DNA of 64,000 nt from Streptomyces sp. NA04227 (GTDB lineage: Bacteria; Actinomycetota; Actinomycetes; Streptomycetales; Streptomycetaceae), in assembly GCF_013364195.1 (NCBI RefSeq), contig NZ_CP054918.1, positions 4,577,001 to 4,641,000 of the forward strand, given 5' to 3'. Position numbers and translations under genes: made by a program. Shown in pieces: positions 35,681-46,814 of the stretch; the stretch's first letter is position 1; each line of letters begins with the position of its first letter. A model generated the notes under the pieces. The model saw only the letters and a program-made list of their open reading frames with translations, searched no databases and was not told the origin of the DNA.

Positions 35681-36481
35681 ATGACTGCCGAGTACGCCGA
35701 GAACGAACCTCGTCCGTCCGCCGCGGACGGGTCAGCGGGCAGCACGCTGCCCCGCACCGCCGCCGTCATCCCCGCCGCAGGCCGCGGGGTACGTCTCGGC
35801 CCCGGCGCCCCCAAGGCGCTGCGGGCGCTCAACGGCACCCCGATGCTCATCCACGCGGCCCGCGCGCTGGCCGCGTCCCGGGCCGTGTCCACCGTGGTGA
35901 TCGTCGCCCCGCCCGACGGCGAGGCCGAGGTCAGGTCCCTGCTCGACGCCCATGCCCTCGACGGCGGAGGCCGCACCGAGTTCCTCGTCGTCCGCGGCGG
36001 CGCGACCCGCCAGGAGTCCGTACGGCTCGGTCTGGCGGCGGTCCCCGCGGACGTCGAGATCGTCCTGGTGCACGACGCCGCCCGGCCGCTCGTGCCGGTG
36101 GACACCGTCGACGCCGTCATCGAGACGGTCCGCGCCGGAGCCCCCGCCGTGGTCCCCGCGCTGCCGCTCGCCGACACGGTCAAGGAGGTCGAGCCGGGCC
36201 CGAAGGGCGAGCCCGAACCCGTACTCGCCACTCCGGAGCGGGCGCGGCTGCGCGCCGTGCAGACCCCGCAGGGCTTCGACCGCGCCACGCTGGTCCGCGC
36301 CCACGAGAGCGTCACGCTCGCCGGCGAGGGTGCCACCGACGACGCCGGGATGGTCGAGCGGCTCGGACTGCCGGTGGTCGTGGTGCCCGGTCACGAGGAG
36401 GCGTTCAAGGTGACCCGCCCGCTGGACCTGGTCCTCGCCGAGGCGGTCCTCGCGCGCAGGAAGGCGAACCGTGGCTTCTGA
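35681..36481 (+). CDS. ispD: 2-C-methyl-D-erythritol 4-phosphate cytidylyltransferase
   Basis: A 266-residue enzyme of the MEP isoprenoid pathway that couples MEP to CTP, giving [25 protein letters not shown] has the CTP-binding AAGxGxRLG loop with Lys of [10 protein letters not shown] next; [14 protein letters not shown] holds the catalytic [23 protein letters not shown] and [13 protein letters not shown] complete the family signature. Start ATG 35681; a 20-residue disordered leader precedes the domain. It overlaps ispF by 11 bp. Confidence 0.96.
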   Translation: MTAEYAENEPRPSAADGSAGSTLPRTAAVIPAAGRGVRLGPGAPKALRALNGTPMLIHAARALAASRAVSTVVIVAPPDGEAEVRSLLDAHALDGGGRTEFLVVRGGATRQESVRLGLAAVPADVEIVLVHDAARPLVPVDTVDAVIETVRAGAPAVVPALPLADTVKEVEPGPKGEPEPVLATPERARLRAVQTPQGFDRATLVRAHESVTLAGEGATDDAGMVERLGLPVVVVPGHEEAFKVTRPLDLVLAEAVLARRKANRGF

Positions 36482-36968
36482 GCTGCCCGTACTGCCCCAG
36501 GTGGGCATCGGCACCGACATCCACGCCTTCGAGGAGGGCCGCGAGCTGTGGTGCGCGGGCCTGCTCTGGGAGGGCGAGGGCCCCGGGCTCGCCGGGCACT
36601 CGGACGCGGACGTGGTGGCACATGCCGCCTGCAACGCACTGTTCTCCGCGGCCGGACTCGGTGACCTCGGCGCCCACTTCGGCACCGGACGCCCCGAGTG
36701 GTCCGGCGCCTCCGGGCTCACCCTGCTCGCGGAGGCGGCACGCATCGTGCGGGAGGCCGGGTTCACCGTCGGCAACGTCGCCGTACAGGTGGTGGGTCCG
36801 CGGCCGAAGATCGGCAAACGGCGCGAAGAAGCGCAGCGGGTGTTGTCCGAGGCGGCGGGCGCCCCCGTCTCCGTCTCCGGCGCCACCACTGACGGGCTCG
36901 GTTTCCCCGGCCGCGGCGACGGCCTCGCCGCGATCGCCACCGCGCTGGTCGTCCGCACCGACGGCTGA
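36471..36968 (+). CDS. ispF: 2-C-methyl-D-erythritol 2,4-cyclodiphosphate synthase
   Basis: A 165-residue MEP-pathway enzyme that cyclises CDP-ME 2-phosphate. [14 protein letters not shown] carries the metal-binding Dx[21 protein letters not shown] the second metal His and substrate loop, GDLGAHFGT the phosphate loop, and [24 protein letters not shown] sequence near the end the family TTxxLGFxGRGEG motif. It starts with GTG 36471 inside the ispD frame. A strong 17-bp hairpin follows. Confidence 0.96.
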   Translation: MASELPVLPQVGIGTDIHAFEEGRELWCAGLLWEGEGPGLAGHSDADVVAHAACNALFSAAGLGDLGAHFGTGRPEWSGASGLTLLAEAARIVREAGFTVGNVAVQVVGPRPKIGKRREEAQRVLSEAAGAPVSVSGATTDGLGFPGRGDGLAAIATALVVRTDG

Positions 36969-37002
36969 GCCGCCCCCTCGTACGCGCGCAAGAGCCCCAT
37001 AC

Positions 37003-37060
37003 CCGCCCCGCCCGCGCTGTCCCGGCCGGAATTGCCGGTTCGGCAGCGCGGGCGGGGCGG
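37003..37060 (+). terminator. 17-bp hairpin terminator after ispF
   Basis: CCGCCCCGCCCGCGCTG (37003-37019) pairs perfectly with 37044-37060; the loop itself folds as CCGGC...GCCGG. It lies 35 bp after ispF. Confidence 0.8.
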
Positions 37061-37139
37061 CATCGGGTAGAGCGGTAGGCCGAAGCCGGAACCGAAGCAG
37101 GTGACGGGTGCACCCGCCGCCGCGTACAGGAAGGCCGAT

Positions 37140-37544
37140 ATGCCCGCCGAACTGTCCAGCAAGCTCAAGGAACTTCTCGACACCCCGGTGTTCATAACCG
37201 TGGCCACCGTCCAGCCCGACGGGAGTCCGCAGGTCTCCCCGGTGTGGGTGAAGAGGGACGGCAACGACGTGCTGTTCTCCACCACCGTGAACCGCCGCAA
37301 GACGAAGAACATGGAGCGCGACCCGCGGGTCTCGATCGTGCTGCAGCCCGCCGACTCCCCCTACACCTACGCCGAGATCAGGGGCGAGGCGCTCATGACC
37401 ACCGAGGGCGGGCAGGAGCTCATCGACGAGCTGTCGGTCAAGTACACGGGCAAGGCGTACGCCGACTTCAACGCGCACGCGGCCACCGACTCCGAGCGGG
37501 TCGTCGTACGCGTCACCCCGCAGCGGGTCCTCGGCAGCCTCTGA
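37140..37544 (+). CDS. PPOX-class flavin/F420-dependent oxidoreductase
   Basis: A 134-residue split-barrel protein of the pyridoxamine 5'-phosphate oxidase superfamily: LLDTPVFITVATVQPDGSPQ, VSPVWVKRDGNDVLFSTTVN, RRKTKNMERDPRVSIVLQP. The RRKTKNMERDPRVS strand-turn is the cofactor phosphate site. Streptomyces proteins of this size often use F420, reducing unsaturated substrates or quinones. ATG 37140 has AGGAAGG upstream. It lies between ispF and cysS but has no link to either pathway. Confidence 0.82.
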   Translation: MPAELSSKLKELLDTPVFITVATVQPDGSPQVSPVWVKRDGNDVLFSTTVNRRKTKNMERDPRVSIVLQPADSPYTYAEIRGEALMTTEGGQELIDELSVKYTGKAYADFNAHAATDSERVVVRVTPQRVLGSL

Positions 37545-37670
37545 GATCCGGCAGCCTCCGAGAGTCGGCTCCCGGTCACCGCGCGCCGGATCCGTGCCCT
37601 GATGTCACGATTCCGGGCGTACTTGCCACGGGTGGGCCCAAGGGGGAACAAGGCACTCCCTCGGGCCCAC

Positions 37671-37685
37671 TACCCTGGTGGGGTG
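37671..37685 (+). promoter_or_regulatory. Leaderless-type promoter for cysS
   Basis: A -10-like TACCCT (37671-37676) lies 7 nt before the GTG start (37683) and no proper Shine-Dalgarno spacing exists, so transcription may begin at the start codon itself. Confidence 0.4.
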
Positions 37686-39083
37686 ACCATTCGTCTGTAC
37701 GACACCAGCGCCCGGCAGATCCGTGACTTCACCCCGCTCGTGCCGGGTTGTGTCTCGATCTACCTCTGTGGCGCCACCGTGCAGGCCGCACCGCACATCG
37801 GGCACATCCGCTCGGGGCTGAACTTCGACATCATGCGCCGCTGGTTCGCGCACCGCGGCTACGAGGTCACCTTCGTCCGGAACGTCACGGACATCGACGA
37901 CAAGATCATCAACAAGGCGAACGCGCACCAGCTGCCCTGGTGGTCCATCGGCTACGCCAACGAGCGTGCCTTCAACGACGGGTACGCCGCGCTCGGCTGC
38001 CTGCCGCCCACCTACGAGCCGCGCGCCACCGGCCATGTCACCGAGATGGTCGAGATGATGCGCGGCCTGATCGAACGCGGTCACGCCTACGAGTCCGAGG
38101 GCAACGTCTACTTCGACGTGAAGTCCTTCCCGGGCTACCTCGAACTGTCCAACCAGAAGCTGGACAACCTCGAACAGCCGTCCTCGGTGGGCGAGACGGG
38201 CAAGCGCGACCCGCGCGACTTCGCGATGTGGAAGACGGCGAAGCCGGGCGAGCCCTCCTGGGAGACCCCGTGGGGCCGCGGCCGTCCCGGCTGGCACCTG
38301 GAGTGCTCGGCCATGGCGCACAAGTACCTCGGCGAGGTCTTCGACATCCACGGCGGCGGGATCGACCTGATCTTCCCGCACCACGAGAACGAGATCGTCC
38401 AGGCCAAGGCCTTCGGCGACGAGTTCGCGCGGTACTGGGTGCACAACGCCTGGGTCACCATGAGCGGCGAGAAGATGTCCAAGTCGCTGGACAACTCGGT
38501 CCTGGTGTCCGACATGGTCCAGCGGTGGCGGCCCATCGTGCTGCGCTACTACCTGGGCAGCGCGCACTACCGCTCGATGATCGAGTACAGCGAGGAGGCC
38601 CTGCGCGAGGCCGAGTCGGCGTTCGCGCGGATCGAGGGCTTCGTGCAGCGCGTCACCGAGAAGGCGGGCAAGACGGTCGAGCCCGCCGACGACGTGCCGC
38701 CCGCCTTCGCCGAGGCGATGGACGAGGACCTCGGCGTGCCGCAGGCGCTCGCCATCGTGCACACCACGGTCCGGCAGGGCAACAGCGCCCTGGCGGCCGA
38801 CGACAAGGAATCCGCCGTGGCCCGGCTAGCCGAGGTGCGGGCCATGCTGCGGGTGCTCGGCCTCGACCCGCTGGACGCGCACTGGTCCGGCGAGAGCGAC
38901 CGCAGCGAGGAACTGCACGGCGTCGTCGACAGCCTGGTCTCCCTGGTGCTTCAGCAGCGCGAGGCCGCGCGGGCACGCAAGGACTGGGCCACCGCGGACG
39001 CCATCCGCGACCAGCTCGGACAGTCCGGACTCGTCATCGAGGACAGCCCGGAAGGCCCCCGCTGGACGCTCGGCGCCCGCTGA
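37683..39083 (+). CDS. cysS: Cysteinyl-tRNA synthetase
   Basis: A 466-residue class I synthetase charging tRNA-Cys. [20 protein letters not shown] holds the zinc Cys (about 29) and the HIGH motif (38-41); [10 protein letters not shown] and [13 protein letters not shown] provide the other zinc ligands; [11 protein letters not shown] is the KMSKS loop; the C-terminal anticodon-binding domain ends [20 protein letters not shown]. Start GTG 37683 (frame MTIRLYDTS). In Streptomyces this is the second gene after the isp pair, as found here. It is the cysteinyl-tRNA enzyme rather than MshC because of its full C-terminal domain. Confidence 0.97.
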   Translation: MTIRLYDTSARQIRDFTPLVPGCVSIYLCGATVQAAPHIGHIRSGLNFDIMRRWFAHRGYEVTFVRNVTDIDDKIINKANAHQLPWWSIGYANERAFNDGYAALGCLPPTYEPRATGHVTEMVEMMRGLIERGHAYESEGNVYFDVKSFPGYLELSNQKLDNLEQPSSVGETGKRDPRDFAMWKTAKPGEPSWETPWGRGRPGWHLECSAMAHKYLGEVFDIHGGGIDLIFPHHENEIVQAKAFGDEFARYWVHNAWVTMSGEKMSKSLDNSVLVSDMVQRWRPIVLRYYLGSAHYRSMIEYSEEALREAESAFARIEGFVQRVTEKAGKTVEPADDVPPAFAEAMDEDLGVPQALAIVHTTVRQGNSALAADDKESAVARLAEVRAMLRVLGLDPLDAHWSGESDRSEELHGVVDSLVSLVLQQREAARARKDWATADAIRDQLGQSGLVIEDSPEGPRWTLGAR

Positions 39084-39259
39084 GTCCGGGCCCGGGTTCC
39101 GCCGGGTTCCGCCAGCGAGTTCCGACAGCAAGGTGCCGCCCGGCCGTCCGGGCGGCACACTTCCATAGGTACGCGAGGACGCGCACGCCCCTCGCGCACC
39201 CCCATGCATCAGGTGCGCACAGAGCACCTTTCGCCGAAGCAGCACAGGAGCAGTAAGTC

Positions 39260-40204
39260 ATGGCCGCTAACAACCGACGCATGTCCGGTAAGAAGGGCGC
39301 GCAGGTCGGCAGCGGCGGCAACCGGCGCCGCAGCCTGGAGGGCAAGGGCCCCACGCCGCCCGCCGAGATGCGCAAGGGGCACGCCAAGCAGCGCGCCGCG
39401 AACGCCAAGGCGCGCCGCGCCCAGGGCAGCCGTCCGGCGCCCCGCGGGCGCGGCGGCAAGTCGTCCTCCGAACTCGTCGTCGGGCGCAACTCCGTCGTCG
39501 AGGCGCTGCGCGAGGGCGTGCCCGCCAACGCGCTGTACGTCCAGCAGTTCATCGACAACGACGAGCGGGTGCGCGAGGCGCTCCAGCTCGCGGGCGAGCG
39601 CGGCGGCGTGCACCTGATGGAGGCGCCCCGCCCCGAGCTCGACCGCATGACGAACAACCTCAACCACCAGGGCCTGGTCCTCCAGGTCCCGCCGTACGAG
39701 TACGCGCACCCCGAGGACCTCGCCGCCGCCGCGTACGACGAGGGCGCCGACCCGCTCATCGTCGCCCTCGACGGCGTCACCGACCCGCGCAACCTCGGCG
39801 CCGTCGTCCGCTCCGTCTCCGCCTTCGGCGGCCACGGCGTGGTCGTCCCGGAGCGCCGCGCCGCCGGAATGACGGCCGGTGCCTGGAAGACCTCGGCCGG
39901 CGCCGCCGCCCGTACGCCCGTCGCCCGTGCCACGAATCTGACGCGCGCCCTGGAGGCGTACCGGAAGGCGGGCATCACCGTGGTCGGCCTGGCCGCCGAC
40001 GGCGAGGCCGAGCTCGGCGAGCTCGAAGCCCTCGGCGGGCCGGTCGTGATCGTGGTCGGCAGCGAGGGCAAGGGGCTGTCCCGGCTGGTCGGCGAGACCT
40101 GCGACTTCCGGGTACGGATCCCGATGCCGGGCGGCACCGAGTCCCTCAACGCCGGTGTCGCGGCGGGCATCGTCCTGTACGAGGCGGCGCGGCGCAGGAG
40201 CTGA
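39260..40204 (+). CDS. rlmB: 23S rRNA 2'-O-methyltransferase RlmB (TrmH/SpoU family)
   Basis: A 314-residue SPOUT methyltransferase for G2251 of 23S rRNA. The first 65 residues are a Lys/Arg-rich extension typical of actinobacteria. Then a substrate-binding domain ([20 protein letters not shown]) and the trefoil-knot catalytic domain: [20 protein letters not shown] (motif 1), [15 protein letters not shown] (motif 2), [20 protein letters not shown] (motif 3). ATG 39260 is preceded by GGAGCAGTAAG. It follows cysS by 176 bp, the same order as elsewhere in the genus. A hairpin terminator follows. Confidence 0.95.
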   Translation: MAANNRRMSGKKGAQVGSGGNRRRSLEGKGPTPPAEMRKGHAKQRAANAKARRAQGSRPAPRGRGGKSSSELVVGRNSVVEALREGVPANALYVQQFIDNDERVREALQLAGERGGVHLMEAPRPELDRMTNNLNHQGLVLQVPPYEYAHPEDLAAAAYDEGADPLIVALDGVTDPRNLGAVVRSVSAFGGHGVVVPERRAAGMTAGAWKTSAGAAARTPVARATNLTRALEAYRKAGITVVGLAADGEAELGELEALGGPVVIVVGSEGKGLSRLVGETCDFRVRIPMPGGTESLNAGVAAGIVLYEAARRRS

Positions 40205-40222
40205 GTGCGACGGTCCGCACGT

Positions 40223-40249
40223 CGGTCGGCCCGGGTGCCGGGCCGACCG
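40223..40249 (+). terminator. 12-bp hairpin terminator after rlmB
   Basis: CGGTCGGCCCGG (40223-40234) pairs perfectly with 40238-40249 across a GTG loop, 19 bp after the stop. Confidence 0.75.
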
Positions 40250-40356
40250 TGACACCGGGCCGGAAGTGACCGTTTCGGGCCGGACCGGAGTGATTTGACG
40301 GGGCCCGGACATTTTGTGGGTCAAGGCAGTGTCCTAAGCAAGCGTCACTCGGTTAG

Positions 40357-42471
40357 TTGAGTGTGGACACCAGAACAGCCCGCACCTCCACGGGGGGCCG
40401 CTCCTCGGGGTTCGACGACGCACCTGCGTTCAGCATGGCCAAGGTGCCGTGCGACCCGGCCCAGGTCGTCGTCAACCACGCCAGCTTCCGCGTACAACTG
40501 ACGGCTGTGCCGACGACGCGATCGCCGCGTCTGGCACGGCAGTTGAGCGCATACGTGGCGGCCAGCCGCCCGGCGCCGGGCACCGGCGGAGGGACCGGGC
40601 GCCGTCGGCCCGTGGTCTGGACGGGCGGGTCCGCCCCTGGTGCCAGAAGCCTGCTCCAGGCCGTACGCGACAACGCCCGCACCACCGAACCCCCGTTCTC
40701 CGGCACCCGGCACTCGCCCGGACCCGAGGGCACCGGCGGGGCACGTGTCCTGCCGCGCCACGGACAGGGCCGGGGCGGCCAGGCCGAGGCCCAGGCCCCG
40801 GTGGTGAACTCGCCGCGGCAGCCGCTCGCCCAGGAGAACCTGCTGCCGCACATGCGGGAGGCGGACAGCGGCTACGTCAACTCCGGCTACGAGAACGCCG
40901 GTTACCCGCACGACCGGCACGGCGCCTACGCCGGTGCCGCACCCGCCGAGTCCGAGCACGCGGAGAACGCCTACGCGCGCCCGGGCGCCCCCGCCTGGGA
41001 GGCCGGGACCCGGCTCGTGGAGTCCGAGCGGCGCGAGACGGCCGAGCCCCGCAGCCGCCGTGCGACGGAGACGGGAGGCCGGGCGGGTACGCCGGGCGCG
41101 CCCGAAGTCGCCCCGCAGGACGGGACGTTCGGGGGCGCAACCCTCCAAGGCGCCGACCTGTTCGACACCTCGGCGGAGGACACCGGACTCGGCAACCGCA
41201 CCGCCGGGGCCACCGTTCCGACCGTGGTCACCCCGCACCCCGTCGCCGACGTACCGCGCTCGCGCAGCGAAGGACTCGTCGGCAGCCCGCTGTTCTGCCC
41301 CGACGAGGACACCGCCGAGCAACTCCCGTACACCGAGGGCCTGTTCGTCGACGACGACACCTTCGTCCTGGAGCGGATCGTCGATCCGGCCGCGGCGCCG
41401 CCGGGGACCGGACACGACACCTCCGCGCAGCGGCGCGGCGCCCGGCCGGTGCGGCACGCGTACTACCCCGGGCGCCGGATGAACCTCGGCGTCGTCCTGC
41501 TGCCGCTGCGCGTGTTCCTCGGGCTCATCTCCGTATACGCGGGGATGGGCAAGCTGTGCGACCCCGTCTACTTCGACGGCGGCGAGCGCGGCTCGATGGT
41601 CAAGTGGCTTCAGTCGCTTGACCCTTGGCCGCTCGCCGAGCCGCTGCGGGACTTCGCCCTGCACCACCCGGTCGGCGCCGGACTCACCATCGCCTTCCTC
41701 CAGGTCTTCGTCGGTGTGCTGACCATCCTCGGCCTCTGGCAGCGCTTCGCCGCCGCCATCGGCGCCCTCCTGTCGGCCGCCCTGCTGGTCACCGTGAGCT
41801 GGCGCACCGTGCCCGCCTACGACGCGCCCGACATCATCTACCTGGCCGCCTGGTCGCCCCTGATCATCGCCGGGGCGCCGGTCTACTCGGCCGACGGCAG
41901 GCTCAGTTCGGAGGCCTGGCGCACCCTCGGCCCGCGTGCCGAACTGTGGGACCTGCGCCGCCGGGTGCTCCGCCGCGGCGCCCTCCTCGCCACCTTCACC
42001 GTCGGCCTCACGATGCTCGTCGGCGCCCTGCTCGGCGGGGCCGTGCGCGACGCCGACCGGGTCACCGTCCCCGGCCCCGGCGAGACCCCCCGCAACGAAC
42101 TCCCCGGCTCCCCGGTGCCCCAGGAATCCCGCAAGAAGCCGCAGAACAAGGAGAGTTCGGGCCCCGACGAGGCGGAAGAGGCTCAGCCGGAAGCGTCCGC
42201 CGCCGACCCCACGGAGAACACCGAGGGCTCCGCCGACGAGGCCACGCAGCCCTCCGGCGCCGACGAGCCCGAGCAGGCTCCGCAGCCGGAGGCCCCGCCG
42301 CCCGTCCCGCCCGCCGACGGCTCCGGCTCCTCGGACCCCGGCACCGGAACGAGCACCGGGGGCACGGACGGAAGCGCCGACGACGGCAGCGGCAGTGGTA
42401 GCGGTAGCGGTGGCGGTGGCGACTCCGGGAGTGGCGAATCGGGTTCGCTGGTGGGCGGGTTGCTGGGTTAG
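40357..42471 (+). CDS. DoxX-family membrane protein with long disordered arms
   Basis: A 704-residue protein. Residues 1-355 are low-complexity and hydrophilic, with short repeats (SGYVNSGYENAGY). Residues about 365-530 form the DoxX domain with four TM helices: NLGVVLLPLRVFLGLISVYAGMGKL in two parts, GLTIAFLQVFVGVLTILGLW, FAAAIGALLSAALLVTVSW. A fifth hydrophobic segment LLATFTVGLTMLVGALLGG is followed by a Pro/Glu/Ser/Gly tail. DoxX proteins act in quinone or sulphur redox chemistry, but the role here is unknown. The start is uncertain: TTG 40357 or GTG 40363, both with a weak ribosome site. Confidence 0.8.
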   Translation: MSVDTRTARTSTGGRSSGFDDAPAFSMAKVPCDPAQVVVNHASFRVQLTAVPTTRSPRLARQLSAYVAASRPAPGTGGGTGRRRPVVWTGGSAPGARSLLQAVRDNARTTEPPFSGTRHSPGPEGTGGARVLPRHGQGRGGQAEAQAPVVNSPRQPLAQENLLPHMREADSGYVNSGYENAGYPHDRHGAYAGAAPAESEHAENAYARPGAPAWEAGTRLVESERRETAEPRSRRATETGGRAGTPGAPEVAPQDGTFGGATLQGADLFDTSAEDTGLGNRTAGATVPTVVTPHPVADVPRSRSEGLVGSPLFCPDEDTAEQLPYTEGLFVDDDTFVLERIVDPAAAPPGTGHDTSAQRRGARPVRHAYYPGRRMNLGVVLLPLRVFLGLISVYAGMGKLCDPVYFDGGERGSMVKWLQSLDPWPLAEPLRDFALHHPVGAGLTIAFLQVFVGVLTILGLWQRFAAAIGALLSAALLVTVSWRTVPAYDAPDIIYLAAWSPLIIAGAPVYSADGRLSSEAWRTLGPRAELWDLRRRVLRRGALLATFTVGLTMLVGALLGGAVRDADRVTVPGPGETPRNELPGSPVPQESRKKPQNKESSGPDEAEEAQPEASAADPTENTEGSADEATQPSGADEPEQAPQPEAPPPVPPADGSGSSDPGTGTSTGGTDGSADDGSGSGSGSGGGGDSGSGESGSLVGGLLG

Positions 42472-42490
42472 GCGACAGATCCGTTCAGTT

Positions 42491-42528
42491 CAAGGGCTGT
42501 TGGCGAGGAGACTCGTCAACAGCCCTTG
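42491..42528. terminator. 12-bp hairpin terminator between convergent genes
   Basis: CAAGGGCTGTTG (42491-42502) pairs perfectly with CAACAGCCCTTG (42517-42528); TTCTACG follows. It lies between the DoxX gene and the kinase gene coming the other way. Confidence 0.8.
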
Positions 42529-42535
42529 TTCTACG

Positions 42536-43741
42536 TCAAGTTGGGGTGCTGCGAGTTGGGGTGCTGTCAGCACGGTTGGATGCCGTGGCCCCGCACGGCA
42601 CCTCGGCCGTGAGTACCGTCGGGCCGCCCGCCGGGCTGTCCACCGCGAACCGGCCGTCGAGAGCGGCGACCCGGCGGGCCAGGCCGGTCAGCCCGCCGCC
42701 GGTGGGGTCGGCGCCACCGGAACCGTCGTCCCGTACACGGATGTGCAGGGTCCGGTCCTCCTGGACCACCCGTGCGGTCACCCGGGTGGCGCCGGAGTGC
42801 TTGGCCGCGTTGGTGACGGCTTCGGCGACCACGAAGTACGCCACCGTCTGCGTACTGGGGGCGAGTTGACCCAGGAGGTCGGTGGTGAGGTCGACCGGGA
42901 TGCCGGAGCGTTCCGCGACGGATTCCAGTGCCGCGGTCAGGCCCGAGTCGTCGAGGGCGGCCGGATAGACCCGCCAGGCGACCTCCCGCAGTTCGGTCAG
43001 GGCCTCGCGGGACTCCTCGTGGGCCTGGCGCAGCAGGGCGTCCGACTTGGCGGGGTCGGTGGCGCGGCGGGCCCGGCCGATCAACATGCCGAGCGCGACC
43101 AGCCGTTGCTGCACGCCGTCGTGCAAGTCCCGCTCGATACGGCGCCGTTCGTCGTCCACCGCCTCGATCACCCCGGCACGCGTCGCGGCGAGCTCGCCGA
43201 TGCGGCGTTCAAGGAGCTGCCGATCGTCGGGACCGAGCCGGTTCCGTAGCAACTGCTCGTCCCAGACGGCGACTTGGCGTACTCCCTGGGCGGAGAGGAA
43301 CAGCGCGAACAGCCCCGTGAACGCGGTGAGAAGCACCGTGCCGGGGTGGTTCAGGCGGCCGATCACGAACCAGCCCCAGAGCAGGAACGAGGAGTACCCC
43401 AGCGACAACAGCACCGTGAGCAGCACCGCGCCGCCGAGCAGCCCGAGCATCCAGCGCACCGCCAGATAGGCCAGCGCCCGGCCCCCGGCACGCAGCCGAG
43501 GCACCGGCGTCTCGGTCTCGTGGTACCGCCCGATCCGCCGCTGCTCCCGGACCGCCAGCCACTGCGCGCTCCGGTGCACCCAGGCCCCGTTGCCACTGCC
43601 ACTGCCGCCGGTGCCTCGGCCCGGGGCGAGCCCCAGCCATCCGCCGCCGACGAGGACGAAGAGCAGCTCCACCGGGGCCGTCAGGGCGCCGAGCAGGACC
43701 CCGAGTACGAGCCGGGACCACCGGCGCAGCAGCAGGTTCAT
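42536..43741 (-). CDS. Orphan NarL-type sensor histidine kinase
   Basis: A 401-residue membrane kinase. Four hydrophobic segments span residues 8-155 (LVLGVLLGALTAPVELLFVL, WMLGLLGGAVLLTVLLSLGY, LLTAFTGLFALFLSAQGV). The HisKA_3 box RRRIERDLHDGVQQRLVALG puts the phospho-His at about 207. The ATPase core has VVAEAVTNAAKHSGAT (N box) and VRDDGSGGADPTGGGLTGLA (G boxes). A two-component kinase of this class is usually beside a NarL-type regulator, but neither neighbour is one, so it is an orphan. The ATG at 43741 has no strong ribosome site; GTG alternatives exist further in. Confidence 0.88.
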   Translation of the reverse strand: MNLLLRRWSRLVLGVLLGALTAPVELLFVLVGGGWLGLAPGRGTGGSGSGNGAWVHRSAQWLAVREQRRIGRYHETETPVPRLRAGGRALAYLAVRWMLGLLGGAVLLTVLLSLGYSSFLLWGWFVIGRLNHPGTVLLTAFTGLFALFLSAQGVRQVAVWDEQLLRNRLGPDDRQLLERRIGELAATRAGVIEAVDDERRRIERDLHDGVQQRLVALGMLIGRARRATDPAKSDALLRQAHEESREALTELREVAWRVYPAALDDSGLTAALESVAERSGIPVDLTTDLLGQLAPSTQTVAYFVVAEAVTNAAKHSGATRVTARVVQEDRTLHIRVRDDGSGGADPTGGGLTGLARRVAALDGRFAVDSPAGGPTVLTAEVPCGATASNRADSTPTRSTPT

Positions 43742-43900
43742 GCCGCAGACGCTAAGCCAGCCGCACACCCGGGCGGACTGCGGAAAACCGCAAATCCGGG
43801 GTGCGCAGAACCGCGCAGCACCGCGACGCTCGTGGAGTCCGGGTGCGGGGAGCCGGGGAGCGCGGCCGAAGGGCCGGGCGCGGTTACGGGACCCAGGTGC

Positions 43901-44632
43901 TCAACGTGCCAGTGCCGCAAGCTCCTTGGCCGCTTCGGTGAGGTCCTTGGCGGTGTCGATGGCGCGCCAGTAGGCACCGTGCGGGATGGGGAAACCGGCG
44001 AGGCTGCGCTCGCGGGCGAGCCTCGGGAAGGTGGTGCGCTCGTGGTCGCCGCGGTCGGGCAGCAGCGCGGTGAAGGACGCCGAGAAGACGTACACCCCGG
44101 CGTTGATCAGATACGGGGACGGCGGCGCCTCGATGAAGTCGGTGATGTGCCCGAAGGCGTCCGTCTCGACGGCGCCCCAGGGGATGCGCGGCCGGGCAAG
44201 CGCCAGGGTGGCCTTCGCGTCGCGCTCGGCGTGGAAAGCGGCCATCTCGCGCAGCGAGAAGCGGGTCCAGATGTCGCCGTTGGTGGCGTACCAGGGCCGG
44301 TCGGCGTGCGGCAGGTGCGCGGCGGCGAACTTGAGGCCGCCGCCCCGGCCGAGCGGTTCCTTCTCGACCACCGTGGTCACCCGCAGCGGCAGATCCGCCG
44401 ACTCCAGCCACTCCTGGAGGACTTCCGCGAGGTGCCCGCAGGAGACCACCGCGTCGGTCACGCCCTCCTCGGCCAGCCAGGCGAGCTGGTGGCCGATGAT
44501 CGGCGTTCCGGTGCCCGGGATCTCCACCATGGGCTTGGGGCGGTCGTCGGTGTACGGGCGCAGCCGCGAGCCCTGGCCACCGGCCAGGACTACGGCCTGC
44601 GTGGGACGCGAGGCGGCGTTCGGATCGCTCAT
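43901..44632 (-). CDS. Sugar-nucleotide nucleotidyltransferase
   Basis: A 243-residue glucose-1-phosphate thymidylyl/guanylyltransferase-like enzyme. AVVLAGGQGSRLRPYTDDRP is the GGxGxRLxPxT NTP loop; KPMVEIPGTGTPIIGHQLAWL contains the Lys of the substrate-binding PKPM-like motif; WYATNGDIWTRFSL is the metal-binding Asp segment; PYLINAGVYVFSAS is the sugar-site NAG motif. It would make an NDP-sugar or NDP-alditol from a sugar phosphate and NTP. No sugar cluster is adjacent, so the product is unknown. ATG 44632 with GCGGGA upstream. Confidence 0.85.
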   Translation of the reverse strand: MSDPNAASRPTQAVVLAGGQGSRLRPYTDDRPKPMVEIPGTGTPIIGHQLAWLAEEGVTDAVVSCGHLAEVLQEWLESADLPLRVTTVVEKEPLGRGGGLKFAAAHLPHADRPWYATNGDIWTRFSLREMAAFHAERDAKATLALARPRIPWGAVETDAFGHITDFIEAPPSPYLINAGVYVFSASFTALLPDRGDHERTTFPRLARERSLAGFPIPHGAYWRAIDTAKDLTEAAKELAALAR

Positions 44633-44754
44633 GTCCCGCACTGTACGTGGCGCACGCCGGACGGCGGCACTCACGAAGTTGAGCAGGGTGCGTGGCCGCC
44701 ACGCTCAGCTTCGTGAGTGGCGGCCGTGCCGGTCGGCCGGTTGTGCCCGGGGCG

Positions 44755-45195
44755 TCAGTCGTCCTGCGCCGCGACCCCGGCGGCGAAGGAGGTGTCGCAG
44801 ACCGGCCGCGCGTAGGACTGCGCCTTCACGGCGCCGTACTTCTGCACGGCGGCGCGGCCGAGCGAGCGGGCCACCTCCACGCAGTGCCGGGCGAGCGAGG
44901 GGCTGCGGTGGATCTCCTCCTGGAGGTGGGTGAGGGCCACACCCGGGTCCTCCTCCTGGAGTTCGAGGAGCAGCCGGTCCCGCAGTACGTCCTGTGGCGC
45001 GCGGGAGTCCGCACGGGTGGAGACGTCCGACGCGGAGGTGGTCAGCATCGAATCCGAGCCGCTGCCCGACCAGTTGACGCGGGCGACGGCGAGGGTCCCG
45101 GAGAGCACCAGGACGACCGGGAGTACGAGAGCGAGCGTGCGGCCGATGCCGAGGGCAGGGCTGCGACGGTGCTGCGGCTTGTGGAGGCGTGTCAC
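44755..45195 (-). CDS. Conserved hypothetical, membrane-anchored
   Basis: A 146-residue protein with one N-terminal hydrophobic segment (TLALVLPVVLVLSGTLAVA) followed by an extracellular helical domain with LRDRLLLELQEEDPGVALTH, LARHCVEVARSLGRAAVQKYG and a CDTSF ending; two Cys (in HCVEVA and VCDTSF) probably pair outside the cell. No domain family recognised. The start GTG 45195 may be leaderless: TACGCT (45208-45203 on the minus strand) lies 7 nt before it and there is no Shine-Dalgarno. Confidence 0.65.
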   Translation of the reverse strand: MTRLHKPQHRRSPALGIGRTLALVLPVVLVLSGTLAVARVNWSGSGSDSMLTTSASDVSTRADSRAPQDVLRDRLLLELQEEDPGVALTHLQEEIHRSPSLARHCVEVARSLGRAAVQKYGAVKAQSYARPVCDTSFAAGVAAQDD

Positions 45196-45445
45196 GCCAG
45201 CGAGCGTAGCGGGCAGTAGTGATATGGCGACATTTAGTCACTCTGTCGAGCGACGGGAGTCGGGGAAATTGTTCCGCCGTATTGACGGGTTGGGGTGAAT
45301 CGACCGTTATGGAGGGGTCTTTGGTGGGGGGTGTCGGCGGGTGGGGAGGGGTGACGGGGACGGGGCACGGCGGGACGGGGCGGGCGACGGGGTGACCACG
45401 CCGGGCGGGGGCCGGGTGCGGCGGGGTGGGGGTGCGGGAAACGGG
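45196..45445. other. Intergenic region between the hypothetical gene and msiK
   Basis: No gene. It holds the promoter of the hypothetical gene at its left end (TGTCGC-18-TACGCT on the minus strand, about 45203-45232) and G-rich low-complexity sequence (45300-45430). Confidence 0.4.
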
Positions 45446-45477
45446 ACGCCCCCCGCACTGTGGAGTGCGGGGGGCGT
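45446..45477 (-). terminator. 14-bp hairpin terminator after msiK
   Basis: ACGCCCCCCGCACT (45446-45459) pairs perfectly with 45464-45477 across a 4-nt loop. It lies 83 bp past the msiK stop in transcription direction. A GGTGCTGC repeat sits between (about 45510-45536). Confidence 0.8.
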
Positions 45478-45559
45478 GCTGCCGTATTGCAGTGGTGCCG
45501 TACTGCCGTAGCGGTGCTGCGGTGCTGCGGTGCTGCGGAGAACGGCGGGATCGTGCGCG

Positions 45560-46696
<1,137 letters not shown>

Positions 46697-46814
46697 GGTT
46701 ATGGGCCCCCTTCACCGGCAGGAACGTGCCGGACGATCCGAGTAAAGGTGGTCACCACCCCCGAGCCGTAGCGGGCCGGTCGCGAGGACCGGCTGCTCAC
46801 GCTGAGAGTGGTGT
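46697..46814. other. 5' leader of msiK
   Basis: The 118 bases between the start codon and the palindromic element must hold the msiK promoter or leader. The bases before ATG 46696 on that strand include GGGGGCCCATAACC as a possible ribosome site. Confidence 0.4.

Noticed and set aside
37545..37682. T-box leader for cysS
   Set aside because: The gap is short, there is no T-box sequence, and a -10-like element lies next to the start codon.
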